Shown here piece after piece: positions 28,846 through 38,389 of a DNA stretch of 64,000 nucleotides (position 1 is the first letter of the stretch; the number at the start of each line of letters is the position of its first letter). The stretch is taken from positions 124,001-188,000 of the forward strand of contig NZ_JAKGAK010000001.1 in the NCBI RefSeq assembly GCF_023061185.1. Reading direction: 5' to 3'. The notes beneath the pieces were generated by a model. It did not search any database. It was not told where the DNA came from and was given only the letters and a program-made list of their open reading frames with translations. The stretch comes from Chromohalobacter beijerinckii. Lineage in GTDB: Bacteria > Pseudomonadota > Gammaproteobacteria > Pseudomonadales > Halomonadaceae. The position numbers and the translations under genes were made by a program.

Positions 28846-30528
28846 ATGACGCAGGCTCGTGAATTCGACTACATCATCATCGGTGCTGGCTCTGCCGGTA
28901 ACGTACTCGCCACGCGACTCACCGAAGACCCCGACGTACAAGTACTTCTGCTCGAGGCCGGCGGTCCCGACTATCGCTTCGACTTTCGCACGCAGATGCC
29001 GGCGGCGCTGGCGTATCCGCTGCAGGGCAAGCGCTACAACTGGGCCTTCGAAACCGATCCCGAACCCCACATGAACAATCGCCGCATGGAATGCGGTCGC
29101 GGCAAGGGACTCGGCGGGTCGTCGTTGATCAACGGCATGTGCTATCTGCGCGGTAATGCGCTGGATTACGATAACTGGGCCAAGACGCCGGGCCTGGAGG
29201 ACTGGAACTACCTGCAGTGCCTGCCCTACTTCAAGCGTGCCGAGACACGCGACATCGGGCCCAATGATTACCACGGCGGCGATGGCCCGGTGTCGGTGGC
29301 CACCCCCAAGGAAGGCAACAACGAGCTCTACAGCGCCTTCATTCGTGCGGGCATCGAGGCCGGCTACCCGGCCACCGAGGACGTCAATGGCTACCAGCAG
29401 GAAGGCTTCGGTCCCATGGACCGCACGACGACGCCGAACGGTCGCCGTGCCTCCACGGCGCGTGGCTATCTGGATATCGCCAAGCAACGCCCCAACCTGA
29501 CGATCGAGACGCACGCCACGACTGATGTCATCGAATTCGAGGGCAAGCGCGCCGTCGGCGTGAGCTACGAGCGCAAGGGCCAGGCCCAGCGTGTTCGCGC
29601 ACGTCGCGAGGTGTTGCTGTGCGCGGGTGCCATCGCCTCACCGCAGATCCTGCAGCGCTCCGGCGTGGGCAATCCCGAGCACCTCAAGGAATTCGACATT
29701 CCCGTGGTACACGCGCTGCCAGGCGTCGGCGAAAACCTCCAGGATCACCTGGAAATGTACATCCAGTACGAATGCAAGAAGCCCATTTCGCTGTATCCGG
29801 CGCTCAAGTGGTACAACCAGCCCAAGATCGGTGCCGAATGGCTTTTCTTCGGCAAGGGTGTCGGCGCCAGCAACCAGTTCGAGGCAGCCGGCTTCATTCG
29901 GACCAACGACGAGGAAGAATGGCCCAACCTGCAGTACCACTTCTTGCCGATCGCTATCAGCTACAACGGCAAGAGCGCGGTGCAGGCTCACGGCTTTCAG
30001 GCCCACGTCGGCTCCATGCGCTCCATGAGCCGTGGTCGCATCCGTTTGACATCGCGCGATCCCAAGGCCGCACCCAGCATCCTGTTCAACTACATGTCCG
30101 AGGAAAAAGACTGGCAGGAGTTTCGCGACGCGATTCGAATCACGCGCGAGATCATCGAGCAGCCGACGATGGACGCATATCGCGGGCGCGAGATATCACC
30201 GGGGCCGGATATCCAAAGCGACGAGGAACTCGACGCATTCGTGCGTGAGCATGCCGAAACCGCCTACCATCCCGCCGGCACCTGCAAGATGGGGAGCGAG
30301 AATGACGAACAAGCGGTCGTCGACGGCGCGGGACAGGTACATGGCCTCGAAGGGCTGCGCGTCATCGATGCCTCGATCATGCCAGTGATCGCCACCGGCA
30401 ACCTCAACGCACCAACGATCATGATCGCCGAGAAAATGGCCGACAAGGTGCGCGGGCGCGATCCGCTACCGCCCGCCGATGTCGATTACTATGTCGCCCA
30501 TGACGCACCGGCACGTCGCAAGGCATGA
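28846..30528 (+). CDS. betA: Choline dehydrogenase
   Basis: BetA is a membrane-associated FAD enzyme of the GMC oxidoreductase family that oxidises choline to betaine aldehyde. The 560-residue product has the FAD loop [18 protein letters not shown] at residues about 8-25 and LLLEAGG, the GMC signature regions [20 protein letters not shown] (about residue 85) and [15 protein letters not shown], and the active-site histidine region [11 protein letters not shown] with [15 protein letters not shown] near the C-terminus. The ATG at 28846 follows AAGGAGGGCC. It is the last gene of the bet operon and is closed by a terminator. Confidence 0.97.
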   Translation: MTQAREFDYIIIGAGSAGNVLATRLTEDPDVQVLLLEAGGPDYRFDFRTQMPAALAYPLQGKRYNWAFETDPEPHMNNRRMECGRGKGLGGSSLINGMCYLRGNALDYDNWAKTPGLEDWNYLQCLPYFKRAETRDIGPNDYHGGDGPVSVATPKEGNNELYSAFIRAGIEAGYPATEDVNGYQQEGFGPMDRTTTPNGRRASTARGYLDIAKQRPNLTIETHATTDVIEFEGKRAVGVSYERKGQAQRVRARREVLLCAGAIASPQILQRSGVGNPEHLKEFDIPVVHALPGVGENLQDHLEMYIQYECKKPISLYPALKWYNQPKIGAEWLFFGKGVGASNQFEAAGFIRTNDEEEWPNLQYHFLPIAISYNGKSAVQAHGFQAHVGSMRSMSRGRIRLTSRDPKAAPSILFNYMSEEKDWQEFRDAIRITREIIEQPTMDAYRGREISPGPDIQSDEELDAFVREHAETAYHPAGTCKMGSENDEQAVVDGAGQVHGLEGLRVIDASIMPVIATGNLNAPTIMIAEKMADKVRGRDPLPPADVDYYVAHDAPARRKA

Positions 30529-30559
30529 CGATGCTTGCGTCGATATGACATCCGCCTCG

Positions 30560-30592
30560 AACACCCGATGCACTCGCATCGGGTGTTTTTGC
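30560..30592 (+). terminator. Rho-independent terminator of the bet operon
   Basis: ACACCCGATGC (30561-30571) pairs perfectly with GCATCGGGTGT (30576-30586) around the loop ACTC and runs into TTTTTG. It lies about 30 bases after the betA stop. Confidence 0.92.
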
Positions 30593-30786
30593 ATTATCCT
30601 TCCTTAATTCTTGCCCATCGCCCCCGTAGAATATTCACGATCGCCTTACCGATTCGTCGCTAGGGAACGCTGAATAAAAAGGGAACCTCTCGTTACAATA
30701 CGCCTCATAACCCGGTGACTCGTGTCCGCCCCAGCGCAAACACGACCACACAGCGGAATGTCTCTGACAAGGATCAATGCCACGTC

Positions 30787-31995
30787 ATGCCCCACTCTCG
30801 TCGTCTCTGGATCGCACTACTCATCGTCGTCTTGATCGCCCTTGCAGTGTGGTGGATCCCCAACTGGCAAGCCGACGACCCATCAAGCGATGCGCCAGCC
30901 AATGCCAGTGGCGACAGAAGCACGGCCGTGGCCGCCATCGAGGCCCAGCGCGGCGATCTAGAGATTACTGTCGGCGCGCTGGGTACCGTGCGCTCGCTAT
31001 CGAGCATTGACGTGTATTCGCGTGTCGAGGGCGAACTGCTCACGGTGGATTTCGAGGAGGGTGAGCAGGTCGAGAAAGGGCAACTTCTGGCCACCATCGA
31101 CCCTCGTGACTATCAGGCGCAACTCGCCGCCGCCCAGGGGCAACTGGTTCAGGATCAGGCACAACTGGAGTCAGCACGCGAGGACCTCGAGCGCTACGAG
31201 TCACTGGCTCAGAGCCAATCGATCTCCCGTCAGGAACTCGAACAGCAGCGCCAGCTAGTCCGCCAGTACGAAGGTGCAGTATCCAGCGACCGAGCCGATA
31301 TCGATAGCGCCCAGGTTCAGTTGGACTATACCGACATCACTGCGCCCAACGCCGGCATCATCGGCATCCGCAACGTCGATCCCGGCAACCTGGTCAGCAG
31401 TGGCGACGACGATCCCATTGCCACGCTCACCCAGCTCGACCCGATCTCGGTGGTCTTCTCATTGCCCAGCCAATACGTATCGACATTGCGCGAGCAACTT
31501 GCGTCAGGAGACGCGCCCAGCGTTTCGGCGACCACGGTGGGCGACGAACGCCTCGAAGGGCGCCTCACCAGCATCGACAGCCAGATCGACACCGCCACCG
31601 GTACCGTGCGACTCCGCGCGCGCTTCGATAACCCGACGGACCGCCTCTACCCCAGCGCCTTCGTCGACGTACGCCTGACGGTCAACACGCTGCATGATCG
31701 CGTCATCGTCCCCGCGCCCGCCGTTCAGACCGGCCAGGACGGCCTTTTCGTGTATGTCGTCGGCGACGACGATACGGTGACTCGACACGATGTCGACGTC
31801 AGCGCCAGCGAAGATCATCGTAGCGCCCTAGCCAGCGGCGTCTCGGCGGGCGAACGCGTGGTCGTGGATGGCGTCGATAGTCTGCGTGACGGTGCCAAGG
31901 TACGTGTCGTCAGCAACGCCCTACCGGGAGAAGCCAGCGCCTCTTCGACGGCTGACGATGACGCCGACACACAGACGTCGCGAGACGCTTCATGA
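30787..31995 (+). CDS. mdtA: RND pump periplasmic adaptor (MdtA/MuxA type)
   Basis: Membrane-fusion proteins of this family bridge an inner-membrane RND pump to an outer-membrane channel. The roughly 402-residue product has an N-terminal anchor (LWIALLIVVLIALAVWW), a barrel-sandwich half (VGALGTVRSLSSIDVYSRVEGELLTVDFEEGEQVEKGQLLATID), an alpha-helical hairpin around residues 105-165, and the returning lipoyl half (APNAGIIGIRNVDPGNLVSS). The acidic C-terminus is longer than usual. The start is uncertain: I use the ATG at 30787, with the frame open from a GTG at 30715. Its stop overlaps the first pump gene by four bases. Confidence 0.9.
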   Translation: MPHSRRLWIALLIVVLIALAVWWIPNWQADDPSSDAPANASGDRSTAVAAIEAQRGDLEITVGALGTVRSLSSIDVYSRVEGELLTVDFEEGEQVEKGQLLATIDPRDYQAQLAAAQGQLVQDQAQLESAREDLERYESLAQSQSISRQELEQQRQLVRQYEGAVSSDRADIDSAQVQLDYTDITAPNAGIIGIRNVDPGNLVSSGDDDPIATLTQLDPISVVFSLPSQYVSTLREQLASGDAPSVSATTVGDERLEGRLTSIDSQIDTATGTVRLRARFDNPTDRLYPSAFVDVRLTVNTLHDRVIVPAPAVQTGQDGLFVYVVGDDDTVTRHDVDVSASEDHRSALASGVSAGERVVVDGVDSLRDGAKVRVVSNALPGEASASSTADDDADTQTSRDAS

Positions 31996-34900
31996 ATCCA
32001 TCGCGGCTGTTCATCCTACGTCCGGTCGCCACCTCTCTGGTGATGCTGGCCATCCTTATCACGGGCGCGTTTACCTACCGGCTGCTCAGCATTTCATCAT
32101 TGCCCGAGGTCGACTTCCCCACCATTCAGGTCACCACGCTGTACCCCGGCGCGGGGCCGGATGTCATGCTTTCCCACGTCACCGCCCCGCTGGAAGACGA
32201 ACTGGGAGAAATCGCCGGCCTCGAGGACATGAGCTCGACCAGTACCGGGGGCGCATCGCTAATCACGCTGCGTTTCGGCCTCGATGGCGACCTGGGCGTC
32301 GCCGAACAGGAAGTGCAGGCCGCTCTCAACCAGGCAGAGACCCTGCTGCCCAACGACCTACCTCGTCCGCCGAGCTACAGCAAGGTCAACCCCGCCGATA
32401 CGCCAGTACTGACCCTGGCCGTGACCTCCGACAACTTGCCGTTGACCGAGGTTCATGATCTGGTCGATACCCGCCTAGCGCAAAAACTTGCCCAGATCAG
32501 CGGTGTCGGCGAAGTGCGTCTGTCCGGCGGCAATCGCCCTGCGGTGCGAATCGATGTCGACTCGCGCCAGCTCGCCGCACACGGGCTCGATCTTTCCAGC
32601 GTGCGCAGCGCCGTGGAAAGCGCCAACGTCAATCAGGCCAAGGGCACCATTTATGGTCCCTACCGCGCCTATAGCATCGAGGCCAACGACCAGTTGACCT
32701 CCGCTGCGGGCTATCGCGACCTCATCCTCAAGTACGAGAATGGCGCACCCTTGCGGTTGAGCGATGTGGCCAGCATCGACGACGGCGCGGAAAACGCGCA
32801 ACTGGGGGCCTGGGCCAATGGCGAAGGGACAATCCTGGTGGATGTCCTGCGCCAGCCCGGCGCCAACGTGGTCGGCGTGGTCGACGATATCGAGCGTCGC
32901 TTGCCGGCGTTATCGGAGAGCCTTCCAGGTAGCGTCGACGTGGACATCTTGAGTGATCGCACCACCACGATCCGCGCCGCCGTCGAGGATGTGCAATTCG
33001 AGCTGGTCCTCGCCATCGCACTGGTGATCATGGTCACCTTCCTGTTCCTGCGTAACCTGCCGGCAACGCTGATCCCTAGTCTCGCCGTGCCGCTGTCACT
33101 GGTCGGCACCTTCGGCGCCATGTACCTGGCCGGTTTCAGCCTCAACAACCTCACCTTGATGGCACTGACTATCGCCACCGGTTTCGTCATCGACGACGCC
33201 ATCGTGGTGCTCGAGAACATCACGCGTTACCTGGAGCGCGGCGAAACGCCCCTGCAGGCAGCGCTCAAGGGATCGCGCCAGATCGCGTTCACCATCCTCT
33301 CGCTGACGGTTTCATTACTGGCGGTACTGATCCCGTTGCTCTTCATGGGCGGGGTGGTCGGTGTGCTGTTTCGTGAGTTCGCCATGACACTGGCGATTTC
33401 TATCGTCATCTCGGCGTTCGTCTCCCTGACCCTGACACCGATGCTTTGCGCGCGCTGGCTGCGACGTCGCACCGACGAAACCGATGGCGAAACTCACACC
33501 CTCGACGACGAAGCCATGGTACGCGGCCGCCAGGGTCTCTTCGGGCGCCTCACACGCGGCTACGAACGCGCCCTGGATACGGTACTCAAGTATCAGACGA
33601 CGACACTATGGATAGCGCTGGGCACCTTCGTGCTGACCGCCATACTGTTCTGGATGACGCCCAAGCAGTTGTTCCCGATTCAGGATACCGGCACCTTGCG
33701 CGGCATCACCACGGCCACGCAGACGACATCCTATCGTGCCATGTCGGCGCGTCAGCAGGATCTTGCCGAACGTTTGATGAGCGATCCCGCCGTGGCCAAT
33801 ATCGCCTCAAGCATCGGTATCGACGGCACCAACACCACACTCAATAGCGGCCGACTGCAAATCGACCTGGCCGATCTGGACGCGCGCGACGCCGATCTGG
33901 ACGCCATCGTCTCGCGGCTGCTCGATGCCGCCGCCGATATCCCCGGCATCGACCTGGCACTGACGCCGGTGCAGGATCTGACACTAGAAGACACCGTCAG
34001 CCAGTATCCCTACCAGTTCGCCTTGACTCAGGGCGATCGCGACCAATTGGCACAAGATGTCTCGGCGATGACCGAGCGTCTCGAGGATGCACCGGCCATC
34101 GCGCATATCGCCACCGACCTTCAGAACGCGGGACGCAAGCTCGAGGTCAGTATCGATCGCGATCGCGTCAGTCGACTCGGCATCTCGGTCGCCGACATCG
34201 ACGACGCCCTCTACGATGCCTATGGCCAACGCCTGATCTCGACGATTTTTACCCAATCCAACCAGTATCGTGTGGTGCTGGGCGCGACGCATGGTGACGA
34301 TGCCGGCCCCGAGGCCCTTTCCCGGTTGTATGTCAGTGGTAGCGACGACGCCATGGTGCCTCTGTCGAGCCTGGTGAGCATGGAGGAAGCTCCCACCGCA
34401 TTGTCGCATCAACGCCTCAACCAGTTCCCCTCGGCGTTGATGTCGTTCGCTGCCGCGCCCGGCTATTCGCTGTCGGATGCCTTCGATGCCGTGGAAACGG
34501 CCCGCGATAACGTGCTCAGCGCCGATACGCAGCTCGATTTCCGGGGTACCGCGCTGGCGTTCACTACCTCAACGCGCGATACGCTGTGGCTGATCGCCGC
34601 CGCCGTCATCACCATGTACATCGTGCTAGGCGTGCTCTACGAGAGCTACATCCATCCGCTGACGATTCTCTCGACCCTGCCATCGGCGGCCATCGGTGCC
34701 TTGCTGGCACTGATGCTCAGTAACAACGCCCTGGGCATGGTGGCCATCATCGGCATCATCCTGCTGATCGGCATCGTCAAGAAGAATGCCATCATGATGA
34801 TCGACTTCGCCCTCGAGGCGCAGCGGGAACAGGGCATGTCGGCGTATCGAGCGATTCACAGTGCCGCGCTGCTTCGCTTTCGGCCGATCATGATGACCAC

Positions 34901-35114
34901 CTTCGCCGCCCTGCTCGGGGCGCTGCCATTGATGCTCGCCAGCGGTTATGGCGCCGAGCTGCGCCGCCCGTTGGGCATGACCATGGTCGGCGGCCTGTTG
35001 CTCAGCCAATTGCTGACGCTCTTCACCACGCCGGTGATCTATCTGTTCTTCGACCGACTGGCCGAACGCTGGCGCCGGCGTGGCAATGCGCATGACACCG
35101 AGGTGGACGCGTGA
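31992..35114 (+). CDS. mdtB: RND multidrug efflux permease, first of pair (MdtB/MuxB type)
   Basis: This 1040-residue inner-membrane protein is a hydrophobe/amphiphile-efflux RND permease. It begins MNPSRLFILRPVATSLVMLAILITGAFTYRLL and shows the two large periplasmic loops and twelve helices expected, with the proton-relay aspartate pair in ATGFVIDDAIVVLENITRYLERG (about residues 395-417) and FRPIMMTTFAALLGALPLML near the C-terminus. Two different permeases in tandem after one adaptor is the arrangement of mdtABC and muxABC, in which the two permeases form a mixed trimer. Substrates cannot be predicted. It overlaps the next gene by four bases. Confidence 0.93.
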   Translation: MNPSRLFILRPVATSLVMLAILITGAFTYRLLSISSLPEVDFPTIQVTTLYPGAGPDVMLSHVTAPLEDELGEIAGLEDMSSTSTGGASLITLRFGLDGDLGVAEQEVQAALNQAETLLPNDLPRPPSYSKVNPADTPVLTLAVTSDNLPLTEVHDLVDTRLAQKLAQISGVGEVRLSGGNRPAVRIDVDSRQLAAHGLDLSSVRSAVESANVNQAKGTIYGPYRAYSIEANDQLTSAAGYRDLILKYENGAPLRLSDVASIDDGAENAQLGAWANGEGTILVDVLRQPGANVVGVVDDIERRLPALSESLPGSVDVDILSDRTTTIRAAVEDVQFELVLAIALVIMVTFLFLRNLPATLIPSLAVPLSLVGTFGAMYLAGFSLNNLTLMALTIATGFVIDDAIVVLENITRYLERGETPLQAALKGSRQIAFTILSLTVSLLAVLIPLLFMGGVVGVLFREFAMTLAISIVISAFVSLTLTPMLCARWLRRRTDETDGETHTLDDEAMVRGRQGLFGRLTRGYERALDTVLKYQTTTLWIALGTFVLTAILFWMTPKQLFPIQDTGTLRGITTATQTTSYRAMSARQQDLAERLMSDPAVANIASSIGIDGTNTTLNSGRLQIDLADLDARDADLDAIVSRLLDAAADIPGIDLALTPVQDLTLEDTVSQYPYQFALTQGDRDQLAQDVSAMTERLEDAPAIAHIATDLQNAGRKLEVSIDRDRVSRLGISVADIDDALYDAYGQRLISTIFTQSNQYRVVLGATHGDDAGPEALSRLYVSGSDDAMVPLSSLVSMEEAPTALSHQRLNQFPSALMSFAAAPGYSLSDAFDAVETARDNVLSADTQLDFRGTALAFTTSTRDTLWLIAAAVITMYIVLGVLYESYIHPLTILSTLPSAAIGALLALMLSNNALGMVAIIGIILLIGIVKKNAIMMIDFALEAQREQGMSAYRAIHSAALLRFRPIMMTTFAALLGALPLMLASGYGAELRRPLGMTMVGGLLLSQLLTLFTTPVIYLFFDRLAERWRRRGNAHDTEVDA

Positions 35115-38100
35115 GCGTCTCCAGCCCCTTCGTGCGCCGTCCGGTAGGTACCGCGCTGTTGGCGTTGGGGGTCGTGCTGCTCGGGCTGCTGGCCTACCAG
35201 CGCCTGCCCGTGGCACCGCTGCCCAACGTGTCGTTTCCCACCATCGTGGTCAACGCCAACCTGTCCGGCGCCAACCCTGAGACCATGGCCTCCACCGTGG
35301 CCACGCCGCTGGAACGCTCGTTGGGGAGCATATCCGGTATCTCGCAGATGACCTCGAGCAGCTCGGACGGCTCGACACGCATCACCGTCCAGTTCGCTCT
35401 CGACAAGGATATCGACGACGCCGCGCGTGAGGTGCAAGCCGCGATCAACGATGCCCAACCATTGCTGCCCAGCGCCATGACCAGTCGCCCCAGCTATCGC
35501 AAGATGAACCCGGCAGCGGCGCCGATCATGATTCTCTCGGTCACCTCCGCCACGCTGCCCACCAGCGAGCTTTACCAGCTCGCCGACGAACGCATCGCAC
35601 CACCGATCCTGCAAGTGCCCGGGGTCGGCGACGTCAATGTCGGCGGTAGCTCCTCCCCGGCGGTACGCGTGTCACTCGATCCGCGTCGGCTCGAGCATGC
35701 GGGCGTATCGCTGACGGCCGTGGCCAGTGCTATCCGCAGCGCCACGACCAGCACGCCCACCGGCTTCGTGGCCTCCCCCACGGCACGCTGGGAAGTCGAC
35801 ACCGACTCGCAGTTGATGCAAGCCGAGGCTTTCGAAGACCTCATCGTGGCGCGTGGCGAGGACGGTGCAGTGATGCACTTGAGCGATGTCGCCGATATCG
35901 AAAACGGCGTGGAAGACCGCTACAACGTGGGCTTTCAGAACGAGCAACCGGCCGTGCTGCTGGTCATTAGCGCCAGCAGCGGCGCCAATGTCATCGACAC
36001 CATCGCCGGCATCCGCGAGCGTATGGCGTCCATCGAAAGCCAGTTGCCACAAAGTGCCGCGCTCAGCGTACAGCTCGACCGTGCCCCTGGCATACGCGCC
36101 TCCTTACATGAGACACAGCTCACGCTGATGCTAGCAATCGCGCTGGTGGTGCTGGTGGTATTCCTGTTTCTGCGCAACGCTCGCGCTACGCTGATTCCCA
36201 GCCTGGCGATTCCCGTATCACTGATCGGCACCTTCGCGATGATGCACGTCATGGGCTTTTCGCTCGACACGCTGTCATTGATGGCGCTGATCGTATCGAT
36301 CGGCTTTCTCGTCGACGACGCCATCGTGGTGGTCGAGAACATCGCGCGGCATATCGAGCAAGGCATGCCACCCCGGCAAGCCGCTCTACAGGGCGCGCGC
36401 GAAGTGGGCTTCACGGTGACCTCGATGAGCGTATCCCTAGTGGCGGTCTTCCTGCCGCTGCTCTTCATGGGTGGTTTCATCGGACGCATGTTCTTTGAAT
36501 TTGCGATGACGTTGTCACTCGCGGTGCTAGTCTCGCTGGTGGTCTCGTTGACCCTGACGCCGATGCTCTGTGCACGCTGGTTACGTCCGGGACGCAAGCG
36601 CCGCCCACCGCGCTGGGAAGCGGCTCTGCTCGCTTTCGGCCAGGGATGCCAGCGCCTGTATTCGCGCAGCCTGGATATTGCCCTGCGTCACCGGCGCTTG
36701 ACGCTGCTCTCATTGGTCGGCGTGATCGTGCTCAACGGTTACCTTTACGTCGCCGTTGACAAGGGCTTCATTCCCGAGCAGGACACCGGGCGACTGATCG
36801 GTTTCGTGCGTGGGGATCAGAGCCTGTCGTTCGATGCCATGTCGACCAAGTTACGCACCATTCGCGAGCGTCTAGCTCGCGCGCCCGAAGTACATAGTGT
36901 GCTGGGTTTCATGGGCGGCCGTGGCGGGGGCGCCTCGGCGACCTTGTTCGTCACCCTCGAGGAAGACCAGCGCGAGGCGGGCACACAAGCCATTGGCAAC
37001 CGCTTGGGCGCGTCGATGGGCGATATTCCCGGCGTCAACACCTCGATGATGGCGTTGCAGGACATCCGTATCGGTGGCCGAGAGAATACCGGCACGCAAT
37101 ACGAAATCACCCTCAAGAGCGACGATCTCGCGCTGCTCGATACCTGGTCGCAGCGCGTCAGTGACGCCATGCAGGATGTCGACGGGCTGACCGGCGTCGA
37201 CAGCGATAGCCGGGGCGAGGGCCAGGCCGTGGAGCTCAACGTCGACCGCGATACCGCCAAGCGCCTCGGCGTCGGCATGCAAGACGTGGACACGCTGCTC
37301 GGTAACGCCTTCGCGCAAAGCAGCATCACCAGCCTTTACGATGCCGACAACCAACGCTACGTCATCCTCGAAGTGGACAGCGAACATCGCAGCACGCCGG
37401 AAGCCATTTCACGGCTTCACGTCGTCAACGACGAAGGCGACGCGATTCCCGTCTCGGCGTTCAGTCATCTCGAAGAAACCACCACACCGGTGAGCGTCAA
37501 TCATCAGGGACAGTTCGCCTCCACCACGGTATCGTTCAATCTCGAAGACGGCGTCACGCTAGGCGATGCCACCCAGCGCATCCGTCGGACGGTGGACGAC
37601 CTGCGCTTGCCCACCGCCGTGCAGGTGGATTTCGAGGGCAGCGCGGGCGCTTTCCAGAGCGGCATGCAAGCCATGCCGTGGCTGATCCTGGCCGCGCTGG
37701 TGACGGTCTATCTGGTGCTGGGGATTCTTTACGAAAGCTACATTCATCCGCTGACGATTCTGTCGACGCTCCCCTCGGCGGGGGTCGGCGCCCTGCTGGC
37801 GCTGATGCTGCTCGATACGCCGTTCACACTCATCGCCCTGATCGGCATCATCCTGCTGATCGGCGTGGTCAAGAAAAATGCCATCATGCTGGTCGACTTC
37901 GCCGTCAGTGCCGAGCGTGAACGCGGCCTGAGCGCGCTCGAGGCCATACGCGAAGCGGCAGTCGTACGCTTTCGTCCGATCATGATGACCACGCTGGCCG
38001 CCATTCTCGGCGCGATTCCGCTACTGCTGGGCACCGATGAAAACGCCGCATTGCGCGCACCGTTGGGCATCACCATCATCGGCGGCCTGATCCTGAGCCA

Positions 38101-38215
38101 GCTCTTGACGCTCTACACCACGCCAGTGGTCTATCTCTACCTCGATCGGCTACATCGCCGACTGCGTCCGGGCCGACTCGACAACGCGTCGCAGCGCTCG
38201 ACATCAACGACCTGA
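35111..38215 (+). CDS. mdtC: RND multidrug efflux permease, second of pair (MdtC/MuxC type)
   Basis: This 1034-residue RND permease resembles its upstream neighbour throughout. It starts VSSPFVRRPVGTALLALGVVLLGLLAYQRLP, has the aspartate pair in VSIGFLVDDAIVVVENIARHIEQG and the late IRLIGVVKKNAIML-like segment (ILLIGVVKKNAIMLVDFAVSAERERGLS). Its closest layout is MdtC/MuxC, so it probably assembles with the upstream permease and adaptor. No outer-membrane channel gene follows, so a TolC/OprM-type protein encoded elsewhere must complete the pump. The start is the GTG at 35111, overlapping the previous stop. A strong hairpin follows. Confidence 0.93.
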   Translation: MSVSSPFVRRPVGTALLALGVVLLGLLAYQRLPVAPLPNVSFPTIVVNANLSGANPETMASTVATPLERSLGSISGISQMTSSSSDGSTRITVQFALDKDIDDAAREVQAAINDAQPLLPSAMTSRPSYRKMNPAAAPIMILSVTSATLPTSELYQLADERIAPPILQVPGVGDVNVGGSSSPAVRVSLDPRRLEHAGVSLTAVASAIRSATTSTPTGFVASPTARWEVDTDSQLMQAEAFEDLIVARGEDGAVMHLSDVADIENGVEDRYNVGFQNEQPAVLLVISASSGANVIDTIAGIRERMASIESQLPQSAALSVQLDRAPGIRASLHETQLTLMLAIALVVLVVFLFLRNARATLIPSLAIPVSLIGTFAMMHVMGFSLDTLSLMALIVSIGFLVDDAIVVVENIARHIEQGMPPRQAALQGAREVGFTVTSMSVSLVAVFLPLLFMGGFIGRMFFEFAMTLSLAVLVSLVVSLTLTPMLCARWLRPGRKRRPPRWEAALLAFGQGCQRLYSRSLDIALRHRRLTLLSLVGVIVLNGYLYVAVDKGFIPEQDTGRLIGFVRGDQSLSFDAMSTKLRTIRERLARAPEVHSVLGFMGGRGGGASATLFVTLEEDQREAGTQAIGNRLGASMGDIPGVNTSMMALQDIRIGGRENTGTQYEITLKSDDLALLDTWSQRVSDAMQDVDGLTGVDSDSRGEGQAVELNVDRDTAKRLGVGMQDVDTLLGNAFAQSSITSLYDADNQRYVILEVDSEHRSTPEAISRLHVVNDEGDAIPVSAFSHLEETTTPVSVNHQGQFASTTVSFNLEDGVTLGDATQRIRRTVDDLRLPTAVQVDFEGSAGAFQSGMQAMPWLILAALVTVYLVLGILYESYIHPLTILSTLPSAGVGALLALMLLDTPFTLIALIGIILLIGVVKKNAIMLVDFAVSAERERGLSALEAIREAAVVRFRPIMMTTLAAILGAIPLLLGTDENAALRAPLGITIIGGLILSQLLTLYTTPVVYLYLDRLHRRLRPGRLDNASQRSTSTT

Positions 38216-38223
38216 CCGCACTG

Positions 38224-38259
38224 CCCCGCGCCGCACTTGCCGCCACGTGCGGCGCGGGG
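38224..38259 (+). terminator. Hairpin terminator of the RND operon
   Basis: CCCCGCGCCGCAC (38224-38236) and GTGCGGCGCGGGG (38247-38259) form a perfect 13-bp stem with a 10-base loop, 8 bases after the last pump gene. No T-tract follows. Confidence 0.7.
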
Positions 38260-38389
38260 GTTCTCACCAATCTTGAATGACGAGCTCCCTCCTGAATGAC
38301 GGCTTCCACCATGGATGACTAGTCGTGGCGACACGAGTACGCTAGGCTGAATTCAAACAAGCGTTAGAAATCATCCAGGGAGAGTCCAC

